The notes under the pieces were generated by a model that worked only from the letters and a program-made list of their open reading frames with translations, had not been told where the DNA came from and searched no databases. The translations under genes and the position numbers were made by a program. From Winogradskyella ursingii (GTDB lineage Bacteria; Bacteroidota; Bacteroidia; Flavobacteriales; Flavobacteriaceae), in NCBI RefSeq assembly GCF_013403975.1, contig NZ_JABFDH010000002.1:186001-250000 (forward strand): 64,000 bases of DNA, read 5' to 3'. Shown here piece by piece: positions 18,594 to 27,654 of this stretch. Position 1 is the stretch's first letter; each line of letters starts with the position of its first letter.

Positions 18594-19355
18594 TTAAACA
18601 AATTCAATTACTGCATCATAAAAATCTTTGGGATTTTCAGCATGCAGCCAATGGCCAGCATTGGCAATAGATTTAATTTTTGAGTCTAAGAAATGTCTTT
18701 TTATAATAGCCTCATCGGCTTCACCAATATATTCAGATTTGTCTCCTCTTAAAAAAAGAGTTGGCTTACTGAATGTGAGATGTATTGGTAGAGCCTCTCC
18801 GACTTCAGACACATTTTCTTTTAAAACTTCGAGATTCATGCGTAGCCCAAGTTGACCTTTTTTTACCCAATAAAGGTTTTTGAGTAGAAACATGCGAGTA
18901 CCAATATCTGCGACATAACTACTTAGTGCTTCCTCTGCTTCTCCTCTGCTTTCAATCTTTGAGAAATCGAGATTGCTTAAACCTTCTAAAATTGCGTCGT
19001 GATGCACTGGATAGTATCGAGGTGAAATATCTGCAACTATAAGTTTTTCAATATAACTTGGATATTTTGAAGCAAAAAGCATGGCCGTCTTCCCTCCCAT
19101 GGAATGGCCAAGAAGTATAATGTTATTTAAATTATGATCATCGCAGTAGCGTTTTAAATCTACTGCCATTATTTCATAATCAAATTCATCCGAATGAAAA
19201 CTACGACCGTGATTACGCTGATCGACTAAATGCAATTGAAAATTTTCCTCGGCAAATTGGCGAGCTAAGGTTTTCCAATTATCTCCCATGCCTAAAAAAC
19301 CATGAAGGATTACAAAAGGTTTTCCTTTGCCTATGATGTTGGAGTGTAAAATCAT
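18594..19355 (-). CDS. Alpha/beta-hydrolase, YbfF-like esterase
   Basis: A 253-residue cytosolic hydrolase. The oxyanion strand is VILHGFLGMGDNW near residue 16, the nucleophile elbow GHSMGGKTAM (Ser about residue 94), and the catalytic His is in AGHWLHAENP near residue 237. The acid residue most likely lies in LRGDKSEYI. The order matches acyl esterases such as E. coli YbfF. Its start codon overlaps the pdxJ stop by four bases (ATGA-type junction, 19352-19355), so the two are cotranscribed and translationally coupled, though no biochemical link to vitamin B6 synthesis is evident. The downstream MORN gene starts 20 bases after its stop. Confidence 0.88.
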   Translation of the reverse strand: MILHSNIIGKGKPFVILHGFLGMGDNWKTLARQFAEENFQLHLVDQRNHGRSFHSDEFDYEIMAVDLKRYCDDHNLNNIILLGHSMGGKTAMLFASKYPSYIEKLIVADISPRYYPVHHDAILEGLSNLDFSKIESRGEAEEALSSYVADIGTRMFLLKNLYWVKKGQLGLRMNLEVLKENVSEVGEALPIHLTFSKPTLFLRGDKSEYIGEADEAIIKRHFLDSKIKSIANAGHWLHAENPKDFYDAVIEFV

Positions 19356-20065
19356 TTCAGCTTATCTAAATACATTTTAATCACATTTTCAGCCCCTAGA
19401 TATAGGCTTTCTGCTATTAATGCATGCCCAATAGAAACTTCTAACAAACCCGTTATATTTTCCTTGAAAAACTGAATGTTTTCTAATGATAAATCATGTC
19501 CTGCATTGATGCCCAATTGCAAGGTATTTGCTAATCCTGCACATTCCATATAAGGTTTTATGGCCTCCCTATTTCCACGTGAAAATTTGTGCGCATAAGC
19601 TTCGGTATATAGTTCAATTCTATCTGTTCCCGTTTCTTTGGCTCCTTCAATTTGATGCAAATCTGGATCTACAAAAATTGAAGTTCTTATACCGTTACTT
19701 TTAAATTCCTGAATTACCTCGACCAAAAAATCCTTGTGCTTGATTGTGTCCCATCCTGCATTGGATGTGATTGCATCTACGGCATCTGGCACTAAAGTCA
19801 CCTGCGTAGGTCTAACCTCCAATACCATATCTATAAATTTGGCTATGGGATTACCTTCAATGTTATATTCTGTATATACTTCAGGTTTTAAATCATAAGC
19901 ATCTTGATACCTGATGTGACGTTCGTCTGGTCGTGGGTGAATAGTAATGCCCTCAGCTCCGAAACCCTGCACATCTCTTGCGAACTGAACTACGTTTGGC
20001 ACATCACCACCTCTACTGTTTCTTAGTGTAGCGATCTTGTTGATATTAACACTTAATTTGGTCAT
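19352..20065 (-). CDS. pdxJ: Pyridoxine 5'-phosphate synthase PdxJ
   Basis: A 237-residue TIM-barrel enzyme that joins 1-deoxyxylulose 5-phosphate with 3-amino-2-oxopropyl phosphate to give pyridoxine 5'-phosphate. Family words are VNINKIATLRNSRG (phosphate and substrate binding), GITIHPRPDERHIRYQD with the catalytic His, VTLVPDA and the C-terminal LSIGHALI-type sequence (LEVSIGHALIAESLYLG). ATG 20065 (MTKLSVNINKIA) is chosen over a start 12 codons upstream, which lies in the spacer with a TATTTTTG element on this strand (20085-20092). It forms an overlapping pair with the hydrolase gene. Divergent from the CBS gene. Confidence 0.95.
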   Translation of the reverse strand: MTKLSVNINKIATLRNSRGGDVPNVVQFARDVQGFGAEGITIHPRPDERHIRYQDAYDLKPEVYTEYNIEGNPIAKFIDMVLEVRPTQVTLVPDAVDAITSNAGWDTIKHKDFLVEVIQEFKSNGIRTSIFVDPDLHQIEGAKETGTDRIELYTEAYAHKFSRGNREAIKPYMECAGLANTLQLGINAGHDLSLENIQFFKENITGLLEVSIGHALIAESLYLGAENVIKMYLDKLK

Positions 20066-20084
20066 ACTAATGCATTTTAAAACA

Positions 20085-20092
20085 CAAAAATA
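20085..20092 (-). promoter_or_regulatory. Candidate -7 promoter element upstream of pdxJ
   Basis: TATTTTTG on the minus strand fits TAnnTTTG and lies 19 bases before the chosen pdxJ start, leaving a short leader. No TTG box is found 19-20 bases upstream, so the call is tentative. Confidence 0.4.
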
Positions 20093-20157
20093 CGAACTCA
20101 AGGACGCATTTTTGTGGTAAATTTTGATTAATTTGCGATATAAATTTTTACCAAATC

Positions 20158-20814
20158 ATGCAATTACAGGACTTTGTTATAAACGATATAAAACCGATTA
20201 GCATCAATGATAAGATCAGCGATTTACAAATGTTATTTAATCAGTTGACTTATTCTCACATTCCTATTCATCGAGATGGTGTTTATATTGGTTGTCTTTC
20301 TGAAAATGATGCCCATTGTTTTGAGAAAGCCACATCCATTAATGATTGTATTCATGCAATAGAAGGCTTTTTTGTAAGGCCTGCAACTAATTGGCTCGAT
20401 GTACTCGAAGCTTTCGCTCAGAATAATTCTAACATCATGCCAATTCTTAATAAAAAGAATCAGTATTTAGGTTATTATGAACTGAACGACATTATCCATT
20501 TATTTAATGAAACGCCTTTTTTTGCAGAACCTGGTGGTGTTTTGATTATAGAAAAAGGCATTCATGATTATTCATTTAGTGAAATTAGCCAAATTGTAGA
20601 ATCTAATGACGGTAAGGTTTTGGGCGCTTTCATCTCCAAAATGGATACAGATTTAGTTCGTGTTACTATAAAAATTGGCAATGCGAGCCTAAATGAGGTG
20701 ACTCAGACCTTTAGGCGTTATAGTTACAATATCGTATCAGGACATGAAGAGGATTCATATATTGAAAGCTTAAAAGAACGTTCGCAATATTTGGACAAAT
20801 ATCTGAATATGTAA
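20158..20814 (+). CDS. CBS-domain protein (AcuB-like)
   Basis: A 218-residue cytosolic protein with two CBS motifs in the first 125 residues (SDLQMLFNQLTYSHIPIHRDGVYIG and LEAFAQNNSNIMPILNKKNQYLG), the standard pair that binds adenosine nucleotides. The last 80 residues (PGGVLIIEKGIHDYSFSEI, then VRVTIKIG) look like an ACT-type regulatory fold, which gives the AcuB arrangement. It is two bases upstream of nadK in the same direction, so a nucleotide-sensing link with NAD(P) metabolism is a reasonable guess from position only. Divergent from pdxJ. Confidence 0.8.
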   Translation: MQLQDFVINDIKPISINDKISDLQMLFNQLTYSHIPIHRDGVYIGCLSENDAHCFEKATSINDCIHAIEGFFVRPATNWLDVLEAFAQNNSNIMPILNKKNQYLGYYELNDIIHLFNETPFFAEPGGVLIIEKGIHDYSFSEISQIVESNDGKVLGAFISKMDTDLVRVTIKIGNASLNEVTQTFRRYSYNIVSGHEEDSYIESLKERSQYLDKYLNM

Positions 20815-20816
20815 TT

Positions 20817-21695
20817 ATGAAAATTGCGGTTTACGGAAAAAGTCATGGCAGAGATGCAACTAAAGAGGCATTCAACGTACTTCTGAAACTATTATCGGAT
20901 GCTAATGTTAATGTCTATGTTGAAGCAGATTTTTTAGATCAGCAAAATATATCTGAAAACCTCATTTCTAACATTAAAAAATTTACCGCATTAGACACAA
21001 GCTTTGATTTGGTGATTAGCATAGGTGGTGACGGTACTATATTAAGAGCAATAACTTTTGTACGTGATTTGGGCATCCCTATTGTAGGTATTAACACTGG
21101 TCGATTGGGCTTTCTGGCCACAATCCAAACTACAGAAATCAAAGCTGCATTAGCACAGATTTTTAAAGGTAATTACAAAATATCAGAACGCTCGTTACTA
21201 AGTGTCACCACTGCACCAGACAATGAAGCGATTTCTGAAACGAATTTTGCATTAAATGAAATTGCGGTAAGTAGAAAAAATACAACTTCTATGATTACCG
21301 TCGTCACTCATTTGAATCACGAATATCTCACCTCGTATTGGGCAGATGGCTTAATACTTTCCACACCTACCGGATCCACGGGTTATTCCTTAAGTTGCGG
21401 AGGTCCAGTAATAACGCCAGACGCAAACAACTTTGTCATCACACCTATTGCACCACATAATCTTAGTGCAAGACCATTGGTTATTCCAGACCATACTGAA
21501 ATAACATTAAAAGTTGATGGAAGGGAAGATCATTTCTTGATGTCCTTAGATTCTAGAATTGTAACCCTACCAAATACAGCAACAGTTACTGTAAGAAAAG
21601 CTGGATTCGCAATTAAAATGGTAGAACTGTTAGATGAAACTTTTTTAGATACCCTTAGAAAAAAACTGCTCTGGGGAGAAGATCGTCGTAATTAG
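20817..21695 (+). CDS. nadK: NAD kinase
   Basis: A 292-residue enzyme that phosphorylates NAD to NADP. The diagnostic GGDGTILRA lies near residue 68 with the catalytic Asp, followed by INTGRLGFL, the NE motif within LNEIAVSRKN, and the Gly-rich TPTGSTGYSLSCGGPVI near residue 182. The C-terminal KMVELLDETFLDTLRKKLLWG is usual for bacterial NAD kinases of this phylum. It follows the CBS gene by two bases and is about 100 bases before the DUF6089 gene, whose spacer holds its own promoter candidate. Confidence 0.96.
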   Translation: MKIAVYGKSHGRDATKEAFNVLLKLLSDANVNVYVEADFLDQQNISENLISNIKKFTALDTSFDLVISIGGDGTILRAITFVRDLGIPIVGINTGRLGFLATIQTTEIKAALAQIFKGNYKISERSLLSVTTAPDNEAISETNFALNEIAVSRKNTTSMITVVTHLNHEYLTSYWADGLILSTPTGSTGYSLSCGGPVITPDANNFVITPIAPHNLSARPLVIPDHTEITLKVDGREDHFLMSLDSRIVTLPNTATVTVRKAGFAIKMVELLDETFLDTLRKKLLWGEDRRN

Positions 21696-21769
21696 ACAAT
21701 AAATACAAGCAAATTCTGTTTATCTGTAAGACAATTTATATCAAATCTTTACAGGCTTATCATAATTGT

Positions 21770-21777
21770 TATATTTG
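21770..21777 (+). promoter_or_regulatory. Candidate -7 promoter element for the DUF6089-uppS-bamA block
   Basis: TATATTTG, an exact TAnnTTTG match, lies 17 bases before the DUF6089 start. A T-rich stretch replaces the TTG box at the -33 position. It would drive the envelope block downstream. Confidence 0.45.
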
Positions 21778-21794
21778 CAAATCCTAAAAATTTT

Positions 21795-22484
21795 ATGAGG
21801 TATTTATTCCTAATTTTATTAAGTGTTTTATTGTTCCAAACTGCTTCCTCCCAGATTTATGAAGTTGGTGTTTTTGCAGGTGGCAGCAATTTTATAGGTG
21901 ATGTTGGTGCAACCAATTACATTTCTCCAAATCAGCCGGCTTTTGGTATTATTGCCAAGTGGAACAGAAGTCCACGACACGCTTTTAGGGCATCTGTTAT
22001 TTTTTCGGACTTAGAAGGTAAAGACAGTAAGTCGGATGATCCAAGAAGAGTGCAACGTGATTATGAGTTTAATGTTGGTGTTTTAGAACTTTCAGCCGGA
22101 ATGGAATTTACCTTTTGGGATTTTGATTTGCACAAACCGGGTCTAAAAAGCACACCATACTTATATACAGGTATCACAATGGCCAACCATGACAATTATT
22201 ATTTTGCAACTGATGGCACTTACACTTCAGAAAATACAAAAAGCTGGGCATACGGCATACCCATGATATTGGGTTATAAAGCAAATATATCCCACCATTT
22301 AATATTGGCGGCAGAAGTTGGTGCTCGATATACATTTTCTGATGAGCTAGACGGTAGTGTTCCGGACGCAAGATTTAGAGAACAATTCAGTTTTGGCAAT
22401 ACAAACAGTAACGATTGGTATGTATTTTCAGGAATTACCTTAACTTACACCTTTGGAAGAAAACCATGTTACTGCAACTTTTAA
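21795..22484 (+). CDS. DUF6089-type outer-membrane beta-barrel protein
   Basis: A 229-residue protein with a signal peptide ending TASSQ (residues 1-20) and about eight alternating amphipathic strands (YEVGVFAGGSNFIGDVG, AFGIIAKWNRSPRHAFRASV, HLILAAEVGARYTFSDELDG, WYVFSGITLTYTFGRK). Bacteroidota genomes often have this family directly before uppS and bamA, which matches the present order. Its C-terminal two Cys (KPCYC) are unusual for a barrel. The role is unknown; position suggests an outer-membrane assembly function or simple co-expression. Its stop codon is separated from the uppS ATG by one base. Confidence 0.78.
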   Translation: MRYLFLILLSVLLFQTASSQIYEVGVFAGGSNFIGDVGATNYISPNQPAFGIIAKWNRSPRHAFRASVIFSDLEGKDSKSDDPRRVQRDYEFNVGVLELSAGMEFTFWDFDLHKPGLKSTPYLYTGITMANHDNYYFATDGTYTSENTKSWAYGIPMILGYKANISHHLILAAEVGARYTFSDELDGSVPDARFREQFSFGNTNSNDWYVFSGITLTYTFGRKPCYCNF

Positions 22485-22485
22485 A

Positions 22486-23226
22486 ATGAGTTTAAAAGAA
22501 CAAATAAATAAAGAAAAACTACCCAACCATATAGCAATTATTATGGATGGCAATGGTCGTTGGGCAAAACAACAAGGTTTAATGCGTGTCATTGGTCACG
22601 AAAATGGTACAAAATCAGTAAGACAAGTTGTTGAAGCAAGTGCAGAGTTAGGTATTAAAAATTTGACGCTTTATGCATTTTCAACCGAAAACTGGAACCG
22701 ACCAAAGCTGGAAGTACAAACATTAATGAGGTTGCTGGTAAAATCATTGAAAAAGGAAATAAAAACACTCAATGACAATAACATTAAATTAGCAGCCATT
22801 GGTTGTTTGTCTGATTTGCCTAAAAAAGCACATAACGAACTGTTGGACGTTATCGACAAAACCAAAAACAATAAGAATATGACACTAACCCTAGCTTTAA
22901 GTTACGGTTCTCGTGAAGAAATTGTTAATGTTATAAAGGAATTATCAGTTAAAGTTAAAAATAATATAATTTCTAGTGAAAGTATTGATGAATCAATTAT
23001 AAATAAGCATCTTTACACGCAAAATTTACCCGATGTTGACCTCCTAATCCGCACGAGCGGAGAGCAACGTATCAGTAACTTTTTGCTTTGGCAGATTGCC
23101 TATGCAGAATTATATTTTACAGATATTTTATGGCCAGATTTCAGAAAAGAGCATCTATACGAGGCACTCATAAATTATCAAAATAGAGAACGAAGATTTG
23201 GAAAAACAAGCGAACAACTCACCTAA
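22486..23226 (+). CDS. uppS: Isoprenyl transferase (undecaprenyl diphosphate synthase)
   Basis: A 246-residue cis-prenyltransferase that makes the C55 lipid carrier for peptidoglycan and other wall polymers. The substrate-binding IAIIMDGNGRWAK (Asp about residue 24), GHENGTKSVR, YAFSTENWNRPK, and the C-terminal RTSGEQRISNFLLWQIAYAEL with FRKEHLYEALINYQNRERRFG are all present. I start at ATG 22486 (MSLKEQINKEK) just after the preceding stop; a start 11 codons upstream would overlap the DUF6089 gene. Its last bases are near or overlap the bamA start, depending on the bamA start chosen. Confidence 0.96.
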   Translation: MSLKEQINKEKLPNHIAIIMDGNGRWAKQQGLMRVIGHENGTKSVRQVVEASAELGIKNLTLYAFSTENWNRPKLEVQTLMRLLVKSLKKEIKTLNDNNIKLAAIGCLSDLPKKAHNELLDVIDKTKNNKNMTLTLALSYGSREEIVNVIKELSVKVKNNIISSESIDESIINKHLYTQNLPDVDLLIRTSGEQRISNFLLWQIAYAELYFTDILWPDFRKEHLYEALINYQNRERRFGKTSEQLT

Positions 23227-23236
23227 GCATAAAGTG

Positions 23237-25771
23237 TTGAAAGCATTCACGAAATTTACCTTTACCATACTATTCTTAATAGTTTCTTTTACCACTAACG
23301 CCCAGGTTAATGAAGGCGAAACATATGTTATCAATAATATTTCGGTAACTGGGAACACCAATTTTAGCGAGCAAACTATTATTGCTTATTCCAAATTAAG
23401 GAAAGGCGATGAGGTACAACTGGGTGGTGAAAAAATAGGAAATGCAGTAAAGACACTCTGGAAATCAAATTTATTTAGCAGCATAGATATTTACATCGTA
23501 AATATTGACGGAAACACTGCGGATTTAGAAATCAACCTCATTGATTTACCAGAATTAAAAGACGTTAAACTTGAAGGCGTAAAAAAGGGAAAAGTCGATG
23601 AAATTTTAAGTGAGAACGAATTAAAGTCAGGTGTTAAGGTCACAGAAAACCTTCTTACTACAACAAGAAATTATATCACAAATAAATACAAGAAAAAAGG
23701 GTTTCTTAATGCCAAGGTAAACATTATCACCACTAAAGTTATTGATTCTGTTGAGAAAGAGCGTGTAAATATGCTTGTAAAAATCGACAAAGGTGAGAAA
23801 GTAAAAATCAAAAAGATCAATTTTATTGGTAATGAAAAACTAAAGGATAAGAAGCTTCGAAAAGCGATGTCCAATACCAAACAGAAAAATTTTCTTAGAG
23901 TCCTAAAAAGGTCAAAATATATTGAAGAAGATTTTAGAGAGGATTTAGTGAGCTTGGTGGATAAGTACAAAGAAAATGGTTATAGAGATGCACGTGTGCT
24001 CTCGGATTCTATTATTTATAACGATGACAAAACCATTACTCTTAATATTGAGTTAGAAGAAGGTGAAAAATACACTTTTGGCAAAATTGATTTTGTTGGT
24101 AATACTGTATACTCAGATAGATATTTAGCAGCTGTATTAGGCATTAAAGAAGGTGATACTTATAATGGAGTAGAACTTAGAGAACGTATTGCAGACCCAA
24201 AAGATCCTGATGCGGCAGATTTAACTAATCTATATCAAAACACCGGTTATATGTTCTCAACAATTAACCCAGTTGAAGTGAGTGCCGCCGGAAATGTTAT
24301 TGATATGGAGATCCGTATTTCAGAAGGAAAGCCTGCTTATTTCAACAGCGTTACAGTTGTTGGTAACGATGTTACAAATGACCATGTTATCTACAGAGAG
24401 ATACGAACCAGACCGGGTGAACTTTATAGCAAATCTGATATCATAAGAACTATCAGGGAATTGGGACAATTGGGCTATTTTGATGCACAACAAATTGCAC
24501 CTAACATTAAAAACCCTAATCCAGTTGATGGAACTTTGGATGTAGAGTATTCTGTCGTAGAGCAAGGATCTAGTCAGATTCAATTACAAGGTGGTTATGG
24601 CGGAGGTGGCTTTATTGGTACTTTAGGTCTGTCGTTTAACAACTTTGCAATTGGAGATGTTTTTGATAAAGATGCGTACAAACCAGTACCAAGAGGAGAT
24701 GGACAAAGTTTAGCTTTGAGATTGCAGGCCAGTCAGTTTTTTCAAACTTATAGTTTCTCTTTTAGCGAACCTTGGTTAGGTGGTAAAAAGCCTTATCAAC
24801 TTTCAACCTCGATATCTCACTCAAGACAGTTTTTATTTAATCCGCAAACTAGAAGAGCAGATAAAAGCAGACGTTTTAATATTACAGGTTTAACATTAGG
24901 CCTAGCCACACGATTAACTGAACCAGACAACTATTTCTCATTGTCGCAAGCCATTAGTTATCAGCATTACGATTTACAGAATTACAACACTGGTTTATTT
25001 ACTTTTGGTGATGGTACATCCAATAACCTATCATATACAGTTGGTCTTACACGTAACAACCTTTATGTAGATCCAATTTACCCAACAGGAGGTTCAAATT
25101 TCTCTGTATCGGCTAAGTTTTCATTTCCATACTCATTGGTTAATGGTGTAGACTACAAAGCATTAGCCGAAGAACGCGATGATTTAGACCCGTCAGATCC
25201 CGATGATTTTGAACGTATTGGTGAGATAGATCAAGAACGATTTAAATGGTTGGAATTTTATAAAATTAAATTCAAAGCAGATTGGTACACAGAAGTTGCA
25301 AAAAAACTTGTTCTAAGACCTAGTTTAGAATTTGGCTTTCTAGGAGCTTATAATAATGATCGAGGTGTTATTCCCTTTGAACGTTTCTTTGTTGGAGGTG
25401 ATGGTTTAGGTAATTTTGCATTAGACGGAAGAGAGGTTGTTCAATTAAGAGGTTATCCTAATCAATCTTTATCTTCTCAAGATGGTGGTTCAATTTATAA
25501 CAAATTCTCATTAGAACTACGTTATCCAATTACATTGGGTGCCCAAGCTAAAATTTATGCTTTAACGTTTTTGGAAGCAGGACAATCAGTTAATGATTTT
25601 AGGGATTTTAACCCGTTTGAACTAAATAGATCCGCAGGTTTAGGACTTAGAATATTTATGCCGGCTTTTGGCTTATTAGGTATTGATTTTGGTCATGGTT
25701 TCGATCCTCTGCCAGGTACAACCGGAGCCAATGGCTGGGAAACTCATTTTATTATTGGACAGCAGTTTTAA
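23237..25771 (+). CDS. bamA: Outer-membrane protein assembly factor BamA
   Basis: About 844 residues: signal peptide (KAFTKFTFTILFLIVSFTTNAQ), five POTRA repeats to about residue 425 (openings such as VINNISVTGNTNFSEQTI and FGKIDFVGNTVYSDRYL), then a 16-strand Omp85 barrel with GGFIGTLGLSFNNF, the L6 motif LRGYPNQSL (usual VRGF/Y) and a C-terminal aromatic strand ending IIGQQF. It inserts beta barrels into the outer membrane. No in-frame ATG exists near the N-terminus. TTG 23237 gives a compact signal peptide and starts ten bases after the uppS stop; TTG 23198 or GTG 23234 are alternatives, the former overlapping uppS by 29 bases. Two ompH/skp genes follow. Confidence 0.93.
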   Translation: MKAFTKFTFTILFLIVSFTTNAQVNEGETYVINNISVTGNTNFSEQTIIAYSKLRKGDEVQLGGEKIGNAVKTLWKSNLFSSIDIYIVNIDGNTADLEINLIDLPELKDVKLEGVKKGKVDEILSENELKSGVKVTENLLTTTRNYITNKYKKKGFLNAKVNIITTKVIDSVEKERVNMLVKIDKGEKVKIKKINFIGNEKLKDKKLRKAMSNTKQKNFLRVLKRSKYIEEDFREDLVSLVDKYKENGYRDARVLSDSIIYNDDKTITLNIELEEGEKYTFGKIDFVGNTVYSDRYLAAVLGIKEGDTYNGVELRERIADPKDPDAADLTNLYQNTGYMFSTINPVEVSAAGNVIDMEIRISEGKPAYFNSVTVVGNDVTNDHVIYREIRTRPGELYSKSDIIRTIRELGQLGYFDAQQIAPNIKNPNPVDGTLDVEYSVVEQGSSQIQLQGGYGGGGFIGTLGLSFNNFAIGDVFDKDAYKPVPRGDGQSLALRLQASQFFQTYSFSFSEPWLGGKKPYQLSTSISHSRQFLFNPQTRRADKSRRFNITGLTLGLATRLTEPDNYFSLSQAISYQHYDLQNYNTGLFTFGDGTSNNLSYTVGLTRNNLYVDPIYPTGGSNFSVSAKFSFPYSLVNGVDYKALAEERDDLDPSDPDDFERIGEIDQERFKWLEFYKIKFKADWYTEVAKKLVLRPSLEFGFLGAYNNDRGVIPFERFFVGGDGLGNFALDGREVVQLRGYPNQSLSSQDGGSIYNKFSLELRYPITLGAQAKIYALTFLEAGQSVNDFRDFNPFELNRSAGLGLRIFMPAFGLLGIDFGHGFDPLPGTTGANGWETHFIIGQQF

Positions 25772-25925
25772 GTTTGGCACGATATTTTCTAATAGCTTAA
25801 TAAGAATTCGTCATGCTGCTAAAATTTTTAAGAATTTATTTCGTTAAATTTGAAGCAATGTAATACTGACAGATATTAAAGGTGTTTGGTATAACATTAA
25901 TGTCTCAAAACAAAAACACAGAGCA

Positions 25926-27056
25926 ATGATGAAATTTAAAGTTCTTTTTTTACTGGCAATTATAGGTCTATTGAGCTTTAGTGCAAATGCACAACGTGGA
26001 GTTAGAATTGGTTATATAGATACTGAATATATTTTACAAAATGTACCTGAATACCAAGAGGCAACAGCACAATTAGATCAAAAAGTCCTTAAATGGAAAA
26101 GTGAAATAGAGCAGCGATTAAATGAGATTGAGCTTAAGAAAAAAGAGCTTAATAACGAAAGTGTACTATTAACTAGAGAGCTATACGACGAGCGTCTTGA
26201 AGACATTTCTTTTGAGGAGGCTGAAATTTTAAAATATCAGCAAGATAGATTTGGACCTAATGGCGACTTAATGATTCAGAAGCGTCAACTAATAGCTCCA
26301 ATTCAAGATCAGATTTTTGCAGCGGTGCAAGACATTGCGGAAACTGGAAAATACGATTTTGTTTTCGATAAATCCGCTGATGTTGTGATGCTGTATTCAG
26401 CAGAACGTTACGATATAAGTGAGCGTGTACTTAATACGATTACCAGAGCTTCAAAAAGAACTCAGGTAAAAAATAAAAGAGAACGCGAAGCCTTAGAGGA
26501 AGAAGAGGTAGTCCCTGAAGTGACAACAGAATTAGATGAGCGTACAAAGGCTTTAGAAGAAAAGAAAGCAACTCGAGAAGCAGAATTAGCAGCAAAACGT
26601 GCAGAACGTGAGGCTGCATTAGAAGCAAGAAGAAAACAGCAACAAGAAGCTAGAGAAGCTAAAAAGCGTGAAACAGAAGAGAGACGCAGAAAAATTTTAG
26701 AGGCTCGAGATGAGAAATCTGAAACTTCAGAACTTGAAACAAAAGGATTAGAAAAAGATACAACATTAAAGGTTAAACCTATAATTAAAGCCGATAGTAC
26801 TAAAGCAAAATCTGAGGTAAAAAAGGATTCAACAGCATCTAAAAAACCAAAAACCGCAGCTCAAATTGCAGAAGAGAAGCGTCAACAAAAGATAAAAGAT
26901 CGCGAAGAGCGAAGAAAAGCCTTAGAAGCTAGAAAACAAAAAATAATAGAAGAACGAAAAAAAGCACGTGAAGAACGTGAAAAAAATATAAAAAAGAGAG
27001 ACTCAATTGCCAAAGCAAAGAAAGCTGAGGACAATGAAGATGAAAACAACGATTAA
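25926..27056 (+). CDS. OmpH/Skp-family periplasmic chaperone with long charged C-terminal tail
   Basis: A 376-residue protein with a signal peptide (LLSFSANAQ). Residues about 25-175 are an OmpH/Skp unit: RIGYIDTEYILQNVPEYQEATAQL, a coiled-coil hairpin and IAETGKYDFVFDKSADVVMLY. From about residue 180 to the end is an unbroken run of Glu, Lys and Arg with periodic Ala (as in EERRRKILEARDE and KDREERRKALEARKQK), likely a long charged helix or coiled coil. Normal family members have about 170 residues, as in the next gene. The tail could reach, span or bind the cell wall, or hold unfolded barrels; this is conjecture. It lies between bamA and the shorter ompH. Confidence 0.85.
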   Translation: MMKFKVLFLLAIIGLLSFSANAQRGVRIGYIDTEYILQNVPEYQEATAQLDQKVLKWKSEIEQRLNEIELKKKELNNESVLLTRELYDERLEDISFEEAEILKYQQDRFGPNGDLMIQKRQLIAPIQDQIFAAVQDIAETGKYDFVFDKSADVVMLYSAERYDISERVLNTITRASKRTQVKNKREREALEEEEVVPEVTTELDERTKALEEKKATREAELAAKRAEREAALEARRKQQQEAREAKKRETEERRRKILEARDEKSETSELETKGLEKDTTLKVKPIIKADSTKAKSEVKKDSTASKKPKTAAQIAEEKRQQKIKDREERRKALEARKQKIIEERKKAREEREKNIKKRDSIAKAKKAEDNEDENND

Positions 27057-27089
27057 TAATTTATAACACGTAATACAATTAACAGAAAA

Positions 27090-27590
27090 ATGAAACATTT
27101 AAAAACCCTTTTATTCGCAACGGCATTATTTATTGGAGCTACAAGTTTTACTGCTGCCCAAAGTAAAATTGCTCATATCAATACGCAAGAGCTTATCAAG
27201 GCAATGCCTGAAACTATTGCTGCCCAAGCAGAAATAGAAAAATTAGGAAAAACTTACGAAGCGACCATACAAGGTTCGCTGAAAGAATTAGATACCAAGT
27301 TAAAGCAATATAATGCTGAGGCAGAAGCTCAAACTGAAGAATCTAATATTAAAAGAATGGAAGAAGTTGAAGGTATGAAGCAAAGCCTTAGTAAATACCA
27401 GCAACAAGCACAACAGGATTTACAGAAAAAAGAATTTGACTTACTGAAGCCTATTACAGAAAAGGCAAAAGCTGCCATTCAGAAAGTTGCAAAAGCTCAA
27501 GGTTATCAATATGTATTAGATGCATCTACATTAGTAGTTGCAGATGGTAAAGACTTACTTGCAGACGTAAAAAAAGAATTAGGAATATAA
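27090..27590 (+). CDS. ompH: OmpH/Skp-family periplasmic chaperone
   Basis: A 166-residue standard-length Skp. Signal peptide to AAQ (about residue 24), then SKIAHINTQELIKAMPETIAAQAEI, a helical hairpin of Gln/Glu/Lys heptads, and the closing KAQGYQYVLDASTLVVADG typical of the family. Skp traps unfolded outer-membrane proteins after secretion and hands them to BamA; the placement 33 bases after a longer paralogue in the bamA block fits. It is followed by a terminator, so the bamA block ends here and murI is separate. Confidence 0.92.
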   Translation: MKHLKTLLFATALFIGATSFTAAQSKIAHINTQELIKAMPETIAAQAEIEKLGKTYEATIQGSLKELDTKLKQYNAEAEAQTEESNIKRMEEVEGMKQSLSKYQQQAQQDLQKKEFDLLKPITEKAKAAIQKVAKAQGYQYVLDASTLVVADGKDLLADVKKELGI

Positions 27591-27612
27591 TCCTTTTTTA
27601 AAATAAATTTAT

Positions 27613-27642
27613 AAAAAGTCGCTTTGCTAAAAGCGGCTTTTT
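27613..27642 (+). terminator. Terminator after ompH
   Basis: Stem AAAAAGTCGCTTT / AAAGCGGCTTTTT with one G-U pair and a short loop, followed by T residues. It closes the bamA-ompH transcript and lies 13 bases before the murI start. Confidence 0.82.
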
Positions 27643-27654
27643 AATTTTATACTC

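Noticed and set aside
25811..25850. Possible third REP-like palindrome after bamA (GTCATGCTG start)
   Set aside because: Only one arm is similar; the expected second arm is not present, so it is either a decayed copy or chance.
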